Source: Tricholoma matsutake
Lineage: Eukaryota; Basidiomycota; Agaricomycetes; Agaricales; Tricholomataceae
DNA: 64,000 bases
Assembly (NCBI GenBank): GCA_026075535.2
Contig: AP026548.1
Span: forward strand, 372,001 to 436,000
Direction of reading: 5' to 3'
Positions 44,617 through 54,636 of this stretch are shown piece by piece. The notes below the pieces were generated by a model. It was not told the DNA's origin, made no database searches, and saw only the letters and a program-made list of their open reading frames with translations. A program made the position numbers and the translations under genes. Positions within the stretch are counted from its first letter, which is position 1; every line of letters starts with the position of its first letter.

Positions 44617-46457
44617 ATGTCAAACAAAAGTCTCTCAATCTTCAACCCTTTTTCTTTGCAATTGGGCCCAAAAGGGCAACTCCAAATGCGGACACAAGAG
44701 ATCATTTGGTACGCAGAGTCCCAATTCTGCCAAGTTTTGTTGGAGTTAGACCAGGCAAACTTTGTAAAACAACGTTGGATGCAAAAAATTCTCTATGCCG
44801 AGCTTGTATGTTGAGATCTTTCCTAAAGGAAGTAAGTATACATCACTGACAAGTATGACAGATGTATGTCATGTCTTGGATCAGCATTGGCACCTCCATT
44901 GGCCTTATGATGGATGTGCCTATCCTTCTTCGGTCCTTGGCCGACAGTCTTGCCAATGTGAATTTGGACCACCTACCCCTTGGATTCCATCCGTCTCTCT
45001 TGGCCTCGTTGGATGATGGTGTTGCCAGCGACGGTCCTAGCCGTCTGGTGGATTCATATGTATGTGATTGGTGGAGCCACAATAGTGAACCAGCACCGGG
45101 GCAAATTTTCACCAGTGACACCCTCGATAAGTGCCTCGATAGCTATTGGCAGTATATCCCTGCCCCTGTGATCACCAGCTCACCGCTCACCGATGGCCAG
45201 CCAGCAGACAATGCTGCCAATGGCCAAGCCAACTGCTGATCTTGCATTGACCTGCAGGCTCTCATTGGGGATTTGTTCAATGAAGCACATGGGATGCGGG
45301 ATTTCATAGATGGCTGCGAATCATCAGCAGAGGCTGCAATGAATGCAAATGTCAGGCAATCAGCAGGGTTCCAACGGCTTCATGAGCTAGCCCTGCTCAA
45401 GGAGCTTCAGTCCAAACCACATAAGTTAACAACAGCACCGGCACCAGCAGCAGCATCAAAAAACAACTGTGGACACACTGGGAGATGGTCAGCCATAAGA
45501 AGACAATTGGAACTGGTATCTGCACATGCACAGGCTGAACTGGAGCGCCTGAAGGCCCTTCCCCCAACCTCCTACAAGTGGACCTGGGGTGTTGATATTG
45601 CAGAGAATGAGGTTTTAGCAATCAATCAGGCAACCAAGGGCAAGGGAAAGGCACAGCATTCTGAGTATGCAGGGTCTCTACCTGATGGCGCGCAGCAAAA
45701 GAAGGAGTGGTCAGATGCACCAAGTCTCCCAACAGTTGTCTCTGCCTACAGTTGACCACCCATGGTTACTGGTCACGATGCTGGCCTATATTTTTCAGAT
45801 GCTGAATCCAATGTGTCCAATGCTGGGACCGCTCCCATTGTTCCTGTCCCCACTCCCATTGCTTCAGTCCCTGTTGCTGATGCCGATCTCTCCGCTGCCA
45901 ATCTCTCTGCTGCCAATCTCTCTGCTGCCAATCTCTCCACTGCCAATCTCTCCACTGCCAATCTCTCCACTGCCAATCTCTCTGCTGCTGATGCCAATTC
46001 CAATGCCATCCCCGTCCCCACTAACAATGCCATCCCTGCTGCCGCTGCCGATGCCGAGGCACTCATGGTTTGGCAAGGTGAAGATGGTGTAGCAAATGAT
46101 GCTGATCAGCAAACTGCCCTTCAGGCAGCCATGGCATATGGTTCTGATTCATCATCTGCCCCTATGGGTTCCCCAACTGGCATTGATGCTGCTGACTTAT
46201 ACCTCGATGATTCTACCTCTTCATCTCCACCCTCAAATCCCCTATCAGCTTTTGCCACCATGTCTGATGCGGCCGATGTTTTTCTCTCATCATCAGAGAC
46301 AGATTCTACTGGACATTGGGGTGAATCCAATGCCGATGCCGATGATGCCGGTGCCAACTCTGACAGTTTTGGTGATGAGTCCCCCAGCACCTCCCAGATA
46401 GAGCACCCCACTCCTTCTCACATCACACTGCCCATCTATACTCATGCAGACTTTTGA
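44617..46457 (+). pseudogene. KDZ-cargo protein, Ala/Ser-rich, unknown function
   Basis: A possible first exon runs 44617-44809 (MSNKSLSIFNPF ... MQKILYAEL), then an intron (GTATGT to GACAG) to 44862. From there a single frame reaches 46457, broken only by TGA at 45237 and 45753. Visible: LLRSLADSLANVNLD, a helical middle (LIGDLFNEAHGMRDFIDG, ELVSAHAQAELERLKAL, YKWTWGVDIAENEVLAI), a LSAAN repeat and an acidic Ser-rich tail ending YTHADF. The middle resembles other unnamed KDZ-neighbour proteins of Agaricomycetes. Function unknown. Confidence 0.6.
45891..45989 (+). repeat. 15-bp tandem repeat (AATCTCTCTGCTGCC)
   Basis: About seven units coding NLSAA / NLSTA. Confidence 0.9.
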
Positions 46458-46867
46458 TTATGTTGATGACACTTGGTTGCATGGCTCTGATGATATGGAC
46501 ACTATGGATGATGGATGATGCTCATTTATTTCACATATTCTATACATGAACATGTAGTAATAATTGTTGGAACACCAAACGTTTTCTACCCAATCCCTAA
46601 TCCTGGTGCCGGTGCCGTGCTCAATTCTGATGCCGATCACTGATTTCATGAAGGTCTGTATTACGTGTCTGCTGCTGCTGCCAATGTCAGTAAATTTTTA
46701 CTTTCTGCCAGTGCCAGTGCCGACCCATTTCATAGGTCTGCATACAACAAATGAATGATTGCTAATTGAGGCATTTATCATACATGTCACTATATAACCT
46801 TCGGCATCAGGAAATTTCCTTAGGTGGCATCGGCAGCATTGACCAACACCAATCGGGTGGGCAAGCT

Positions 46868-47264
46868 GATCCCGTTTGGTAGGTCTGCACTACATAGAAA
46901 ATCAGTATCATTGCATATAGCTAGGCCATACAGTTTCCTATGCACATCTATCCGTTAGCCTGATGCTGATGCCGTATATCTATGCCGATGCCATTGCTGA
47001 TGCCAATGCTGTTGCCAATGCCAATGCCGTTGCCAATGCCAATGCCATTGCTGAGTACCGTGTCCAACGCTATCTCTGATCTGCATATTAACATTCTTCA
47101 TAGTGTATCACAAGCAAGAATTGTAAAAGTGTATTCATTTGATACTAGTACATGTTATACATACTATGAGAGCATTCGATGGCGTCCACCAAACCCGTAT
47201 CATTTGGTACACTGTATGCGTTTGATAGACCGTATTATTCGGTACATTGTAGCTTACCTATCTG
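46868..47264 (-). repeat. KDZ right terminal inverted repeat
   Basis: Reverse-complement partner of 33942-34360. GCCAATGCCAATGCC / GCCGATGCC repeats at 46975-47050 lie between its inner and outer blocks, mirroring the left end. Confidence 0.88.
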
Positions 47265-47271
47265 ACATCCA
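47265..47271. repeat. Target-site duplication ACATCCA of the KDZ element, right copy
   Basis: Matches 33935-33941. Confidence 0.8.
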
Positions 47272-47406
47272 TATGAAATCCTTAGGATTATAGTAGAAAT
47301 ACTTATCTAGTACTTCATTAGAATGAATACCATAGCGTTTGTATGGCATTTTGATGCGTAATCGCATCGAGAAAATTTGTGATGTGCCACCTCGAGCCAG
47401 CCTCAT
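47265..47406 (-). pseudogene. Host ORF of unknown function, 5' part (split by KDZ element)
   Basis: ATG 47406-47404 is the first Met after an in-frame TGA (47418-47416). It reads MRLARGGTSQIFSMRLRIKM, then DKYFYYNPKDFIW, and joins WMCCLTDTPACENA at 33941 over the 7-bp duplication. A CTTATAGGTG box on the same strand lies near 47463-47454. See the entry at 33369-33941. Confidence 0.7.
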
Positions 47407-48699
47407 GTCGTGTCATTTCTCCCTCTCGCAACACTTTTGGATGTCTATTGACACCTATAAGGGGGTTGGGAAGGGCCTGTTGGCCTTCCTTTCAATCCAA
47501 GAGACTAGTTTTGACAGGCATAGCCATGTCAAGGAGAGAGAGAGTTCTTGTAAGAACTCACTATATTGCCAGTTTGCTGGCAAACTGGGAATGGGTACTT
47601 AAAAAAGTATAAGGGGTGTGGTAGGGGCTTGGATAAGGCTGATCATGCAAGGATAAGTAGGACCACTGTATAGTGTAGTACTGTTATCGACATAGTGTGC
47701 ATGCTGCTTAGGAGGGAGGTGTGACTACATGTAACACTAGTAACATACCCCGGGAATACCTGGGGTGTCACAGCCACACTGTAGGGTGTCACTCTGACCC
47801 CCTACACTTCTATACTTATTTTTTTTCTACATACCAGACCAGATCGCTTGGGCTACTCCTCAGATTGCACTGCACCAAAGGTATGTAAAACTCGGTGCTC
47901 CATGTGGATTCACTGCATTTTTACATTTCAACAGTCCTTTTGTTCTGTAACTTTTGAAGCCATGTCTAGTTTGATGTATTCCCCTTTGTCAAGAGTGCAC
48001 GAGGTGCAGATAGACTGGGTTTCAAATGGAGAAGTAATCATCTTGTTTTTTTTTTTCCTTTTTTTTTTCAATGAGACTGCATTGGGTCCATCAACAAGGA
48101 CTCTCACTACTGTGCTGTTATGACTGAGGACCACCCAGACTCAACTCTCAGTGGCAGCGAAGCCTCTTTATTGACTATGCAGGGTCATTGAACATTATAA
48201 GTTCCCTGACGGGGGAATGGATAGATAGCTTCTTATGCGGAAACCACAAAAACAGCGGAAATATGCATATGTTCAAACATGAGCACGATCAAGATTTCAT
48301 TTCTTTCACTGTACTCCACTCTTTATTGTTTTTTCCCCATCCATCGATCGACCAGTTAACTCGGTGGCATACCACTATCCCATGGTGCTCAGGCCCCAAC
48401 TCTGAAACCAGCCTGCTGGCATTGGTGTATGACAAGACAAACTGGCCAACTTTCCTTCTCTTCTCCCAAGCACAGCAATAATAGTGCATGCCACATTCCC
48501 AGATCACTTGCCTTGTTTTTATTTTATTTTAAACTTTTGTCAAGAGGCCAGTCGTGCAGCTTTGACCTACCTTAAACTGTGTGTAAGCTTCCATGATGGC
48601 TGGGGATAAGTCATATAATCTTACCAACCACTAAGTCACAGCATTGCGATGTCCTGATTCCTGTTTGATGGACAATCCTTGGTCTTCATTTGTCTGCTT
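47407..48699. other. Non-coding stretch
   Basis: Upstream region of the split host ORF and then unassigned DNA. I see no gene; CCCCGGGAATACCTGGGG-like inverted bases near 47753 and T-runs at 47818 and 48045-48070 are the only notable points. Confidence 0.4.
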
Positions 48700-49626
48700 C
48701 AAAGTTGAAGATATGAATCAATGAGTTCATGTTGATGGTGCTTGTCAGAAAGCACTTTGAACCTTCCTCTTCATTCTCATATGTATACAAGCATTTTGTC
48801 TTGCCCTTGTGGCACGTCACACAAGCAATCTGGATGCCCATCATTTGGCAGATTGGCAGGCCCCTTGAGCTGCAGGTGTTGCACAGAGGAGTGGGCCGTT
48901 CAACAATGGACCTCCATATATTTTCTTAAGGTAGAGCGGGAGTGGCTGTGATGATTGCCATGTTGGCGTGGATGAAGGGTTTCTCTTTTGTGAAGCCCGG
49001 TGTGATGTTGCTGTCCTCTGTTTCAGCATGGTGAGGCAGCACCAGCTGTGGCGACACCTTTCGGCATTTCAACTGAGGTGGAGCCAGGTGTTCTACAACC
49101 TCCTTTTCCTTGCCCTTTCCCTTGCCCTTGCTCTGGCCTCTTGCAGCTGCTTCTGCTTGGTTGGTCTGAGCTTCCAGTGTCATAGTTTGCATGGTTGTGG
49201 GAACAGGTGTGGAAACGGCGATGACTGATGTGGCTGCAGAACGTGGAGCATCGATGGGTGGTGTAGCCATGGTGGGAGATTGGAGTGTAACATGCACAGC
49301 CGGGAGAGTGCTGCTTGGTGCAGCGACGGGCAAAGTTTGACAAATATATATGCTACGGTCAATGGATTCCCAAGGCACTGGGCCAGACTTATTCCACTCA
49401 TGAAGTACTTTGAACACGTTTGAGGAACGGTGTCATCGCCACTTCTTTAGCCAACACCTTTTTCCTATAATCCAACTTCAAAGCCTTCTTAGAAAGATTC
49501 ATAGGACATAAGAAAAATTATGCACCAACTTTCCCAACATGGATTTCTCATCCATGGTTGTCCAGGTACCATCCAAAGATGTATTGAGGGCATGCTCCAT
49601 GGATTCAGTGTACTGAGAAGACATGG
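48700..49626 (-). pseudogene. Cys-rich conserved fungal protein, decayed
   Basis: Opens at ATG 49626-49624 (MSSQYTESMEHALNTSLDGT, TTMDEKSMLGKLVHNFSY). A frame break in 49500-49420 leads to VLHEWNKSGPVPWESIDR, then a Pro/Thr-rich linker, a KGKGKGKEKEVVE stretch and, in another frame near 48870-48780, a cysteine cluster of the form CxxC ... LPICQMMGIQIACVTCHKGKTKC. Such short proteins with a GxLDG N-terminus and a Cys-rich end are frequent in Agaricomycetes; the role is unknown. Confidence 0.5.
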
Positions 49627-49756
49627 TAAAACCATTTGTACTTAGGGTGGATGCAGTTGATTGTGTCAAAAATGCAATGTCAGTCTCAACTTCCATATTC
49701 AAAATTCATGTGACCACATTTGTTGATCAATTTTTGCATCTTCAACATAACATTAT

Positions 49757-51425
49757 GGAATATTCAGACAGCTCATCAGTTCACTTGCCAAATTTGCCAC
49801 CAACAAGTATGCAAACTCTAGACCTTGACACCTTTTATATTCCTGGTAGTCCTGATTCACCAGCGGTGGATAATGTTGATATCTCAACCCCACCAGCAAA
49901 TATAGATAATCTGGACCTGGTCACTTTTCATATTCCCAAAGGTCCTGATTCACTGACAGTGGGTGGTACTCTTCATTCTCCAATACTGCTATCATCAATA
50001 CATTCCCCATATGCTTTTGATATTCCTGATGTGGCTGCAGATATTATCCATTTGGCAACCCCACCCACCAAAAATATCCAATCTTTTGACTTGGATGCAT
50101 TTCGTATTCCTGGTAGTCCTGACTCACCCCCAGAGAGCACTGTTTATTTAACATTATCACCGGCACACCATGACCTAGATATCTTTCATATTCCTGACTC
50201 GCTGGCCACTGATGCATTTTATATTCCTGGTAGTCCTGACTCCCCGGTGGCGAGCACCACTGTTCATTTGACATCATCACTGGCACTCCATGACCTAGAT
50301 ATCTTTCATATTACTGACTCACCGGCCGCCAACACATTTTATATTCCTGGTAGTCCTGACTCACTGGTGGTGAGCACCACTGCTCATTTGACAATCCTCG
50401 CCAGCATACCATGACCTAGACATGTTTCATATTCCTGACTTGCCAGCTGCCAATGCGTTTTATATTCCTGGTAGTCCTGACTTGCTGGCCATGGATGCAT
50501 TTCATATTCCTGGTAGTCCTGACTCACTGGTGGCGAGCACCACTGCTCATTTGACATCATCCCCAGCACACCATGACTTGAACATGTTTCATATTCCTGA
50601 CTCACCAGCCATGGATTGTTCTGGAGTTGATTTGCAGCCCCAATGCCAGTACATACCCATACCATTGACCCAGACACTTTTTATATTCCTGGCAGTCCTA
50701 ATCATTTGGCAACACTGCCATCACAATTACAAATGGTGGACACTCTTTATATCCCTGCCAGTCTTGACATGCCAGAAACAGACAGTGCACACTTCTGGTT
50801 TACTGAGGTGACTGAAGGTAGTGACATGGAGGTTGATGTCTCTATGGCCTATATTGAGCCTGTGCTGGATCATGTCAGCCCAACATTGTCCTTGCCTGGA
50901 TCTTTTCATAGTTCAATATTGACACAGAGAGATTCAGATGAGGTCCATTCCCCTCCTGGATCTCCACAAAATGTTCCTCAATGCACCATCCACCTTTTGT
51001 TACCCAGCCGCATTCATCCAGTATTCCCAGGTTGTACTCCATCGACACCGGCGACATCCCAGCAGGCCCCCCAAGTAAGTACTGAACTTTGGCTGGGAGC
51101 TGCTGAATAATGATTGTAGGAAATTTTGACTTATTCTGATGCTGTTGAACACAGCTACCATGAGGCTGTCAAGAGAGTGAAGTCCAACATTGCAGTACAC
51201 CATGCCCTTCACCAGCAGCTCACCACCCTTGATGAGACAATGTGCCAGATGGCCCAATTAATGCAGCAGAAGTGCAGGACAATGATGAATTCTTTACGAA
51301 GGACATTATTACTAGCAACTTATTTCATTTTGCTTAATGTATATGCCAACTATGCTATCCAGTGCTGTTTTTTGGCAATTACAATCTTTTCAGTAATTAC
51401 TGGCAGCGAGAATCATCACCAGTGA
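49757..51425 (+). pseudogene. Repeat-rich protein (IPGSPDSP units) with coiled-coil end
   Basis: From ATG 49757 (MEYSDSSSVHLPNLPPT) the protein consists of 25-40-residue units built on FYIPGSPDSP and DLDIFHIPDSPA, at least six of them to about 50620. The frame changes near 50395 and changes back near 50640, so units 5-6 are read in frame 1; all other coding is frame 0. After 50643: an acidic stretch (EGSDMEVDVSMAY), a Ser/Pro-rich part, an intron (GTAAGT 51074 to about 51118) and a helical end (HEAVKRVKSNIAVHHALHQQLTTLDETMCQM). No known domain. Divergent from the Cys-rich gene, 130 bp apart, a layout like that of the KDZ cargo pairs. Confidence 0.5.
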
Positions 51426-51660
51426 AAGGTAGACCATATTTTTGTAGCAATTACTGGTGGCGATTGTTGCTGCTGGTGCTATAATTCTATTCACTGGGCC
51501 CACACAGATCAAGCAATTACCACCAGTGATAATCATCACTGGTACCATGTAGTAAAATGGTGACCATGCTAGCCGTCACCATGATTCAGATGTTACTGCT
51601 GCCAAGAATTTTTCAGCAATTACCACTGGGAAGAATCATCGCCGGCAGTGAATCTGTATA
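51390..51660. repeat. Imperfect inverted/direct repeats (ATTACTGGTGGCGA / CACCAGTGATAATCATCAC)
   Basis: Short words such as AGAATCATCACCAGTG and AATTACTGGCGGCGA recur four or five times in both orientations over 270 bp. Confidence 0.55.
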
Positions 51661-51800
51661 CTGGGTCCACACAGATGCATCACACCCTGGGCCCACACAA
51701 GTCTTTCCTGCCATGGGCCCAATCCGCTACTGATGGATCTATCATTGTTTTGCAGAAATCCGCTGGATGGATGTATTGCAGATTTCTACTGAATAGGCTG

Positions 51801-52175
51801 AGTGACTCAGCCATGGGCTATTCTTTCAATGCAAAATTGCAATGACTCAGTCATGGGCTATTCTGTCAATGCAAAACTCTATTGCAAAATTACAATGACT
51901 CATGGTCATGGGCTATTCTTTCAATCCAAAATTGCAATGACTCAGTCATGGGCTAGTTTTTCAATGCAAAATTGCATTGCAAAATTACAATGACTTAGCC
52001 ATGAGCTATTCTTTCAATCCAAAATTGCAATGGGCTATTCCTTCAATGCAAAATTGCAATGACTCACAGTCATGGGCTATTCTTTCAATGTGCAATGACT
52101 CAGTCATGGGCTATTTTTTCAATGCAAAATTGTATTTCATCATGGGCTCTCCTTGCAATCTATACTTGCATTGAA
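51801..52175 (+). repeat. ~40-bp minisatellite (TGACTCAGTCATGGGCTATT)
   Basis: Eight or nine imperfect units of TGACTCAGTCATGGGCTATT followed by CTTTCAATGCAAAATTGCAA, some with an inserted TTGCAAAATTACAA. TGACTCAGTCA is itself a perfect palindrome of AP-1/Gcn4-site form. Confidence 0.9.
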
Positions 52176-52533
52176 CAATTGCAATGAACCATCATTTTTT
52201 ATTCCCTGCCATGTTTTGTTGAAGAATTGTAATTGTATCGAAAAATTTTCCCGAAATTATATAAGCATGACTATGGTGTGACCTAGACTGTCAATTTGAT
52301 GTGGGACTGTCATTTTGTTCATCTGAAAACCCGCTTCCAATCAATTTCAGGATTATGCTTGCATAACCATGGACATCCTATTATTAGATTGGTTTTCCTG
52401 AGATCGCACACTTTGAATACAGCTCACTCCTGATGCCCCTGATACTTTAGTACCATAGTCACCTGCTCCTAATGGTTTCTCTACAATTTACTGTTCCATC
52501 AATATTATACACCATTATCAGTTGTGTTAGCTT

Positions 52534-52773
52534 TTATGTGCTAATACTGTTTCCAGTGATTAAGGACTGATTAATAAATAATCCTGTAGCACTGCTATTG
52601 AGCAATGCTTCCACATCAGTTGCTGCATATCTGTCCACTGTCTTCAATCCTACAGTCAAGGTGGTTTTGTGTTCTATTTGTGCAGAGCAAATAAAGAATT
52701 TAGGGGTTTTCGGAAATAGTGCTTGGCAAATTTTCTTTGTCACGTGATTGGAGTCAGTTGTCCTCAGCATCAA
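52534..52773 (-). pseudogene. pol: Gypsy protease fragment with lost catalytic Asp
   Basis: Reads ALLNSSATGLFINQSLITG where the sister copy has VLLDSGATG: the catalytic Asp is Asn and the Gly is Ser. Truncated right after. Confidence 0.8.
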
Positions 52774-52859
52774 TTTCCTTTTCTGGTTTGCCCTGGGTTT
52801 CCTTGGATACTAGTGCATTGTAGCAATTCTGGGTCACCAATAGGAAACCTTCACTGGGA

Positions 52860-53884
52860 CACTTCCAGAAAATTCTGCTGCCTGCCTTCCTGCTGCATCA
52901 CTTCCTCAATTGTAGCTTCCCTGACCTTTCTCTTCTGCCTGCAATTCCTAGAAATATGTCCTAACTGCCCACAGTTAAAACATTTAAGTGGGGCTCATCT
53001 CCCCCCTGGATCAACCTCCATAGCATCTGACTCCACAACAATAGGTGTCACTGCCATGGCCAGTGGCTGTGCCTTTGGAGTTTGCACCTGAGGTGCCTTT
53101 CCTTTCTTGGACTTTCCTCCTGATGGCCTTCCAAATTTACTACTTCTGTACATCATCTTCAATTTGGCCTGTTCCTGCCAATATTGCTGATCAAGGGGCA
53201 TCACCCAATTATACCACTCATCCAACTTCTCTGGCATAGAAGGTAGTTGGTAGATAGACTTGAAAAAAGAGGGATTTAATCCTGCTTTCAAAACTTCTAC
53301 CAACACAGCTTCTCCCATGTCCATTTGCAAAGCTTCTGCTTTGAACTGCAAAATAAATTCATCCACCATTAGGGAACCTTGGTGCATGGTTTTTAATTTG
53401 GCATTGGCTGTTGCCTTTGGATTATGGTCCCCAAACCATGCCTCCAATCTTTCCAAAAGTTCCTTGAAAGTCGCAAATGGTTTATTTCCCATGGCAATTT
53501 GATTAATAGCCTAGACTCAGCTGTATGAAACTCTGGCTTCCTCCCATGGATGTACAATACTATAGCACTGATGAATGATTTTGTTGTATTCTCCATGGTA
53601 CTGTGAAAGATTTGCAGGGGCACATACTTAGGTAAGTGCACTTTTCTATTTTCTGACTTCTCCATCATCTCCACATCATCCTGTGACACCCACTCCACCA
53701 TCTCCACCATCTCATCATCTCTGTCTACTGTCATCTCTGGCTGTACTTCTGCTTGTCTGGGCTGTGATGCTGCCAACACTGACCCTAATTGCGCCACTTG
53801 CACTGTAAGCGCATCAATCTTTGCCTCTAGCGCTGGTGTGGGAACAGGATTAGAACCAGGATTAGCAGTTGATGGTTCAGACAT
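52860..53884 (-). pseudogene. gag: Gypsy gag, copy 2, with internal deletion
   Basis: ATG 53884 (MSEPSTANPGSNPVPTP). Compared with the intact gag at 59941-61044 it lacks about 18 codons after HTAESR, which shifts the frame near 53513. The second half is open from 53492 (NKPFATFKELLERLEAWFGD) to a stop at 52995, and the zinc knuckle CFNCGQLGHISRNC follows beyond it. Confidence 0.85.
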
Positions 53885-54186
53885 AATGGGTAGATCTGTG
53901 ATGATTCACTTCTTTGGCTAGGTGCCTGATCTTGGAGTTATCACTGAATTTGGCTTGTAACTAAAATAGTTGTCCAAATAGAGTAATGTAAATTGTAACT
54001 AAACCAGATCCAATCAGTTGTCTGGTTGCAGCTGTCCTAATGATGAGTGCTGCCTCTCAATCACTGGCAGTCACAATATAAGGCGAGGCATGATATTGGC
54101 TTATGAAAGAAAGGTAGATTATGTATATACAAGTACTTCTGGCTCATGCCAAAAGGATGAGTAATCAGATGTGGTGTGATGAAACC

Positions 54187-54590
54187 AACACCCACTATCT
54201 GCTAGCTAAGACCATGCGGGTTCTCTCTACAAGAAGGGGGCAGGATGCACACATGTGATGGGGAAATTGATGGTTTTGATGCAAGGGGTTATTAATAGAA
54301 TAGTTTGTTGAGAAAGGCATTTCACACCACAAGTATAGGTGGAACACCTAAGAGAACACAACTGTGGTCCCCTAGGTGTGTATTCAAGGTTTATATACTA
54401 TGTTACATATATTGTACATTGTTGCTACTGACACACATGTACATGCACATATACATTGATGTGTGTGAAATATTTGATCAACATGTGACTCGTCAATGTT
54501 TGGAGTGGTCACATGCAGCATCATGTAGCATAATTCAACATAATAAAATAAAAATGGAATTTTATTAGGTAATGGGGCTGTTTCCTAACA
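54187..54590 (-). repeat. Gypsy LTR (copy 2, 5' LTR)
   Basis: On the minus strand from TGTTAGGAAACAGCCCC; its far end near 54187 lacks the CCCTAACA terminus and passes straight into leader DNA. Confidence 0.82.
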
Positions 54591-54636
54591 TGCACAAGTA
54601 AGAGAAGGTGCACTGATATTAGAAGTTGTGTTCTTC

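Larger units (their letters stand above)
33942..47264. mobile_element. KDZ-type DNA transposon, 13.3 kb, with long inverted repeats and cargo genes
   Basis: Bounded by inverted repeats that start CACATAGGTAAGCTAC (left) and CAGATAGGTAAGCTAC (right, read inward) and by the duplication ACATCCA; removal restores a host ORF. Contents in order: small minus gene (34692-35438), divergent Cys-rich plus gene (35600-37679), minus gene (38345-40603), divergent KDZ transposase (40700-44559) and a plus gene (44617-46457). KDZ transposons are known from basidiomycetes as a large family with DDE-type transposases fused to cysteine clusters. Short-period repeats, many of a GCCGATGCC / GGCATCGGC hexamer theme, occur in nearly every part. 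The transposase is broken, so this copy cannot move by itself. Confidence 0.88.
52534..54590 (-). mobile_element. Truncated gypsy element, copy 2 (LTR-gag-protease)
   Basis: Minus-strand relative of the element at 57719-62345. It keeps one LTR (54590 to about 54187), leader, gag and the start of pol, and ends at 52534 inside the protease. Gag has a deletion of about 55 bp near 53513 and several stops. Confidence 0.85.

Noticed and set aside
33942..47264. TET/JBP dioxygenase gene as KDZ cargo
   Set aside because: KDZ elements of basidiomycetes are known to travel with TET/JBP genes, so I looked for the H-x-D ... H dioxygenase core in the cargo; I could not see it in any of the four non-transposase genes.
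47265..52533. Missing 3' half of the LINE
   Set aside because: I searched by eye for RT thumb and RNase H motifs here on both strands and found none.
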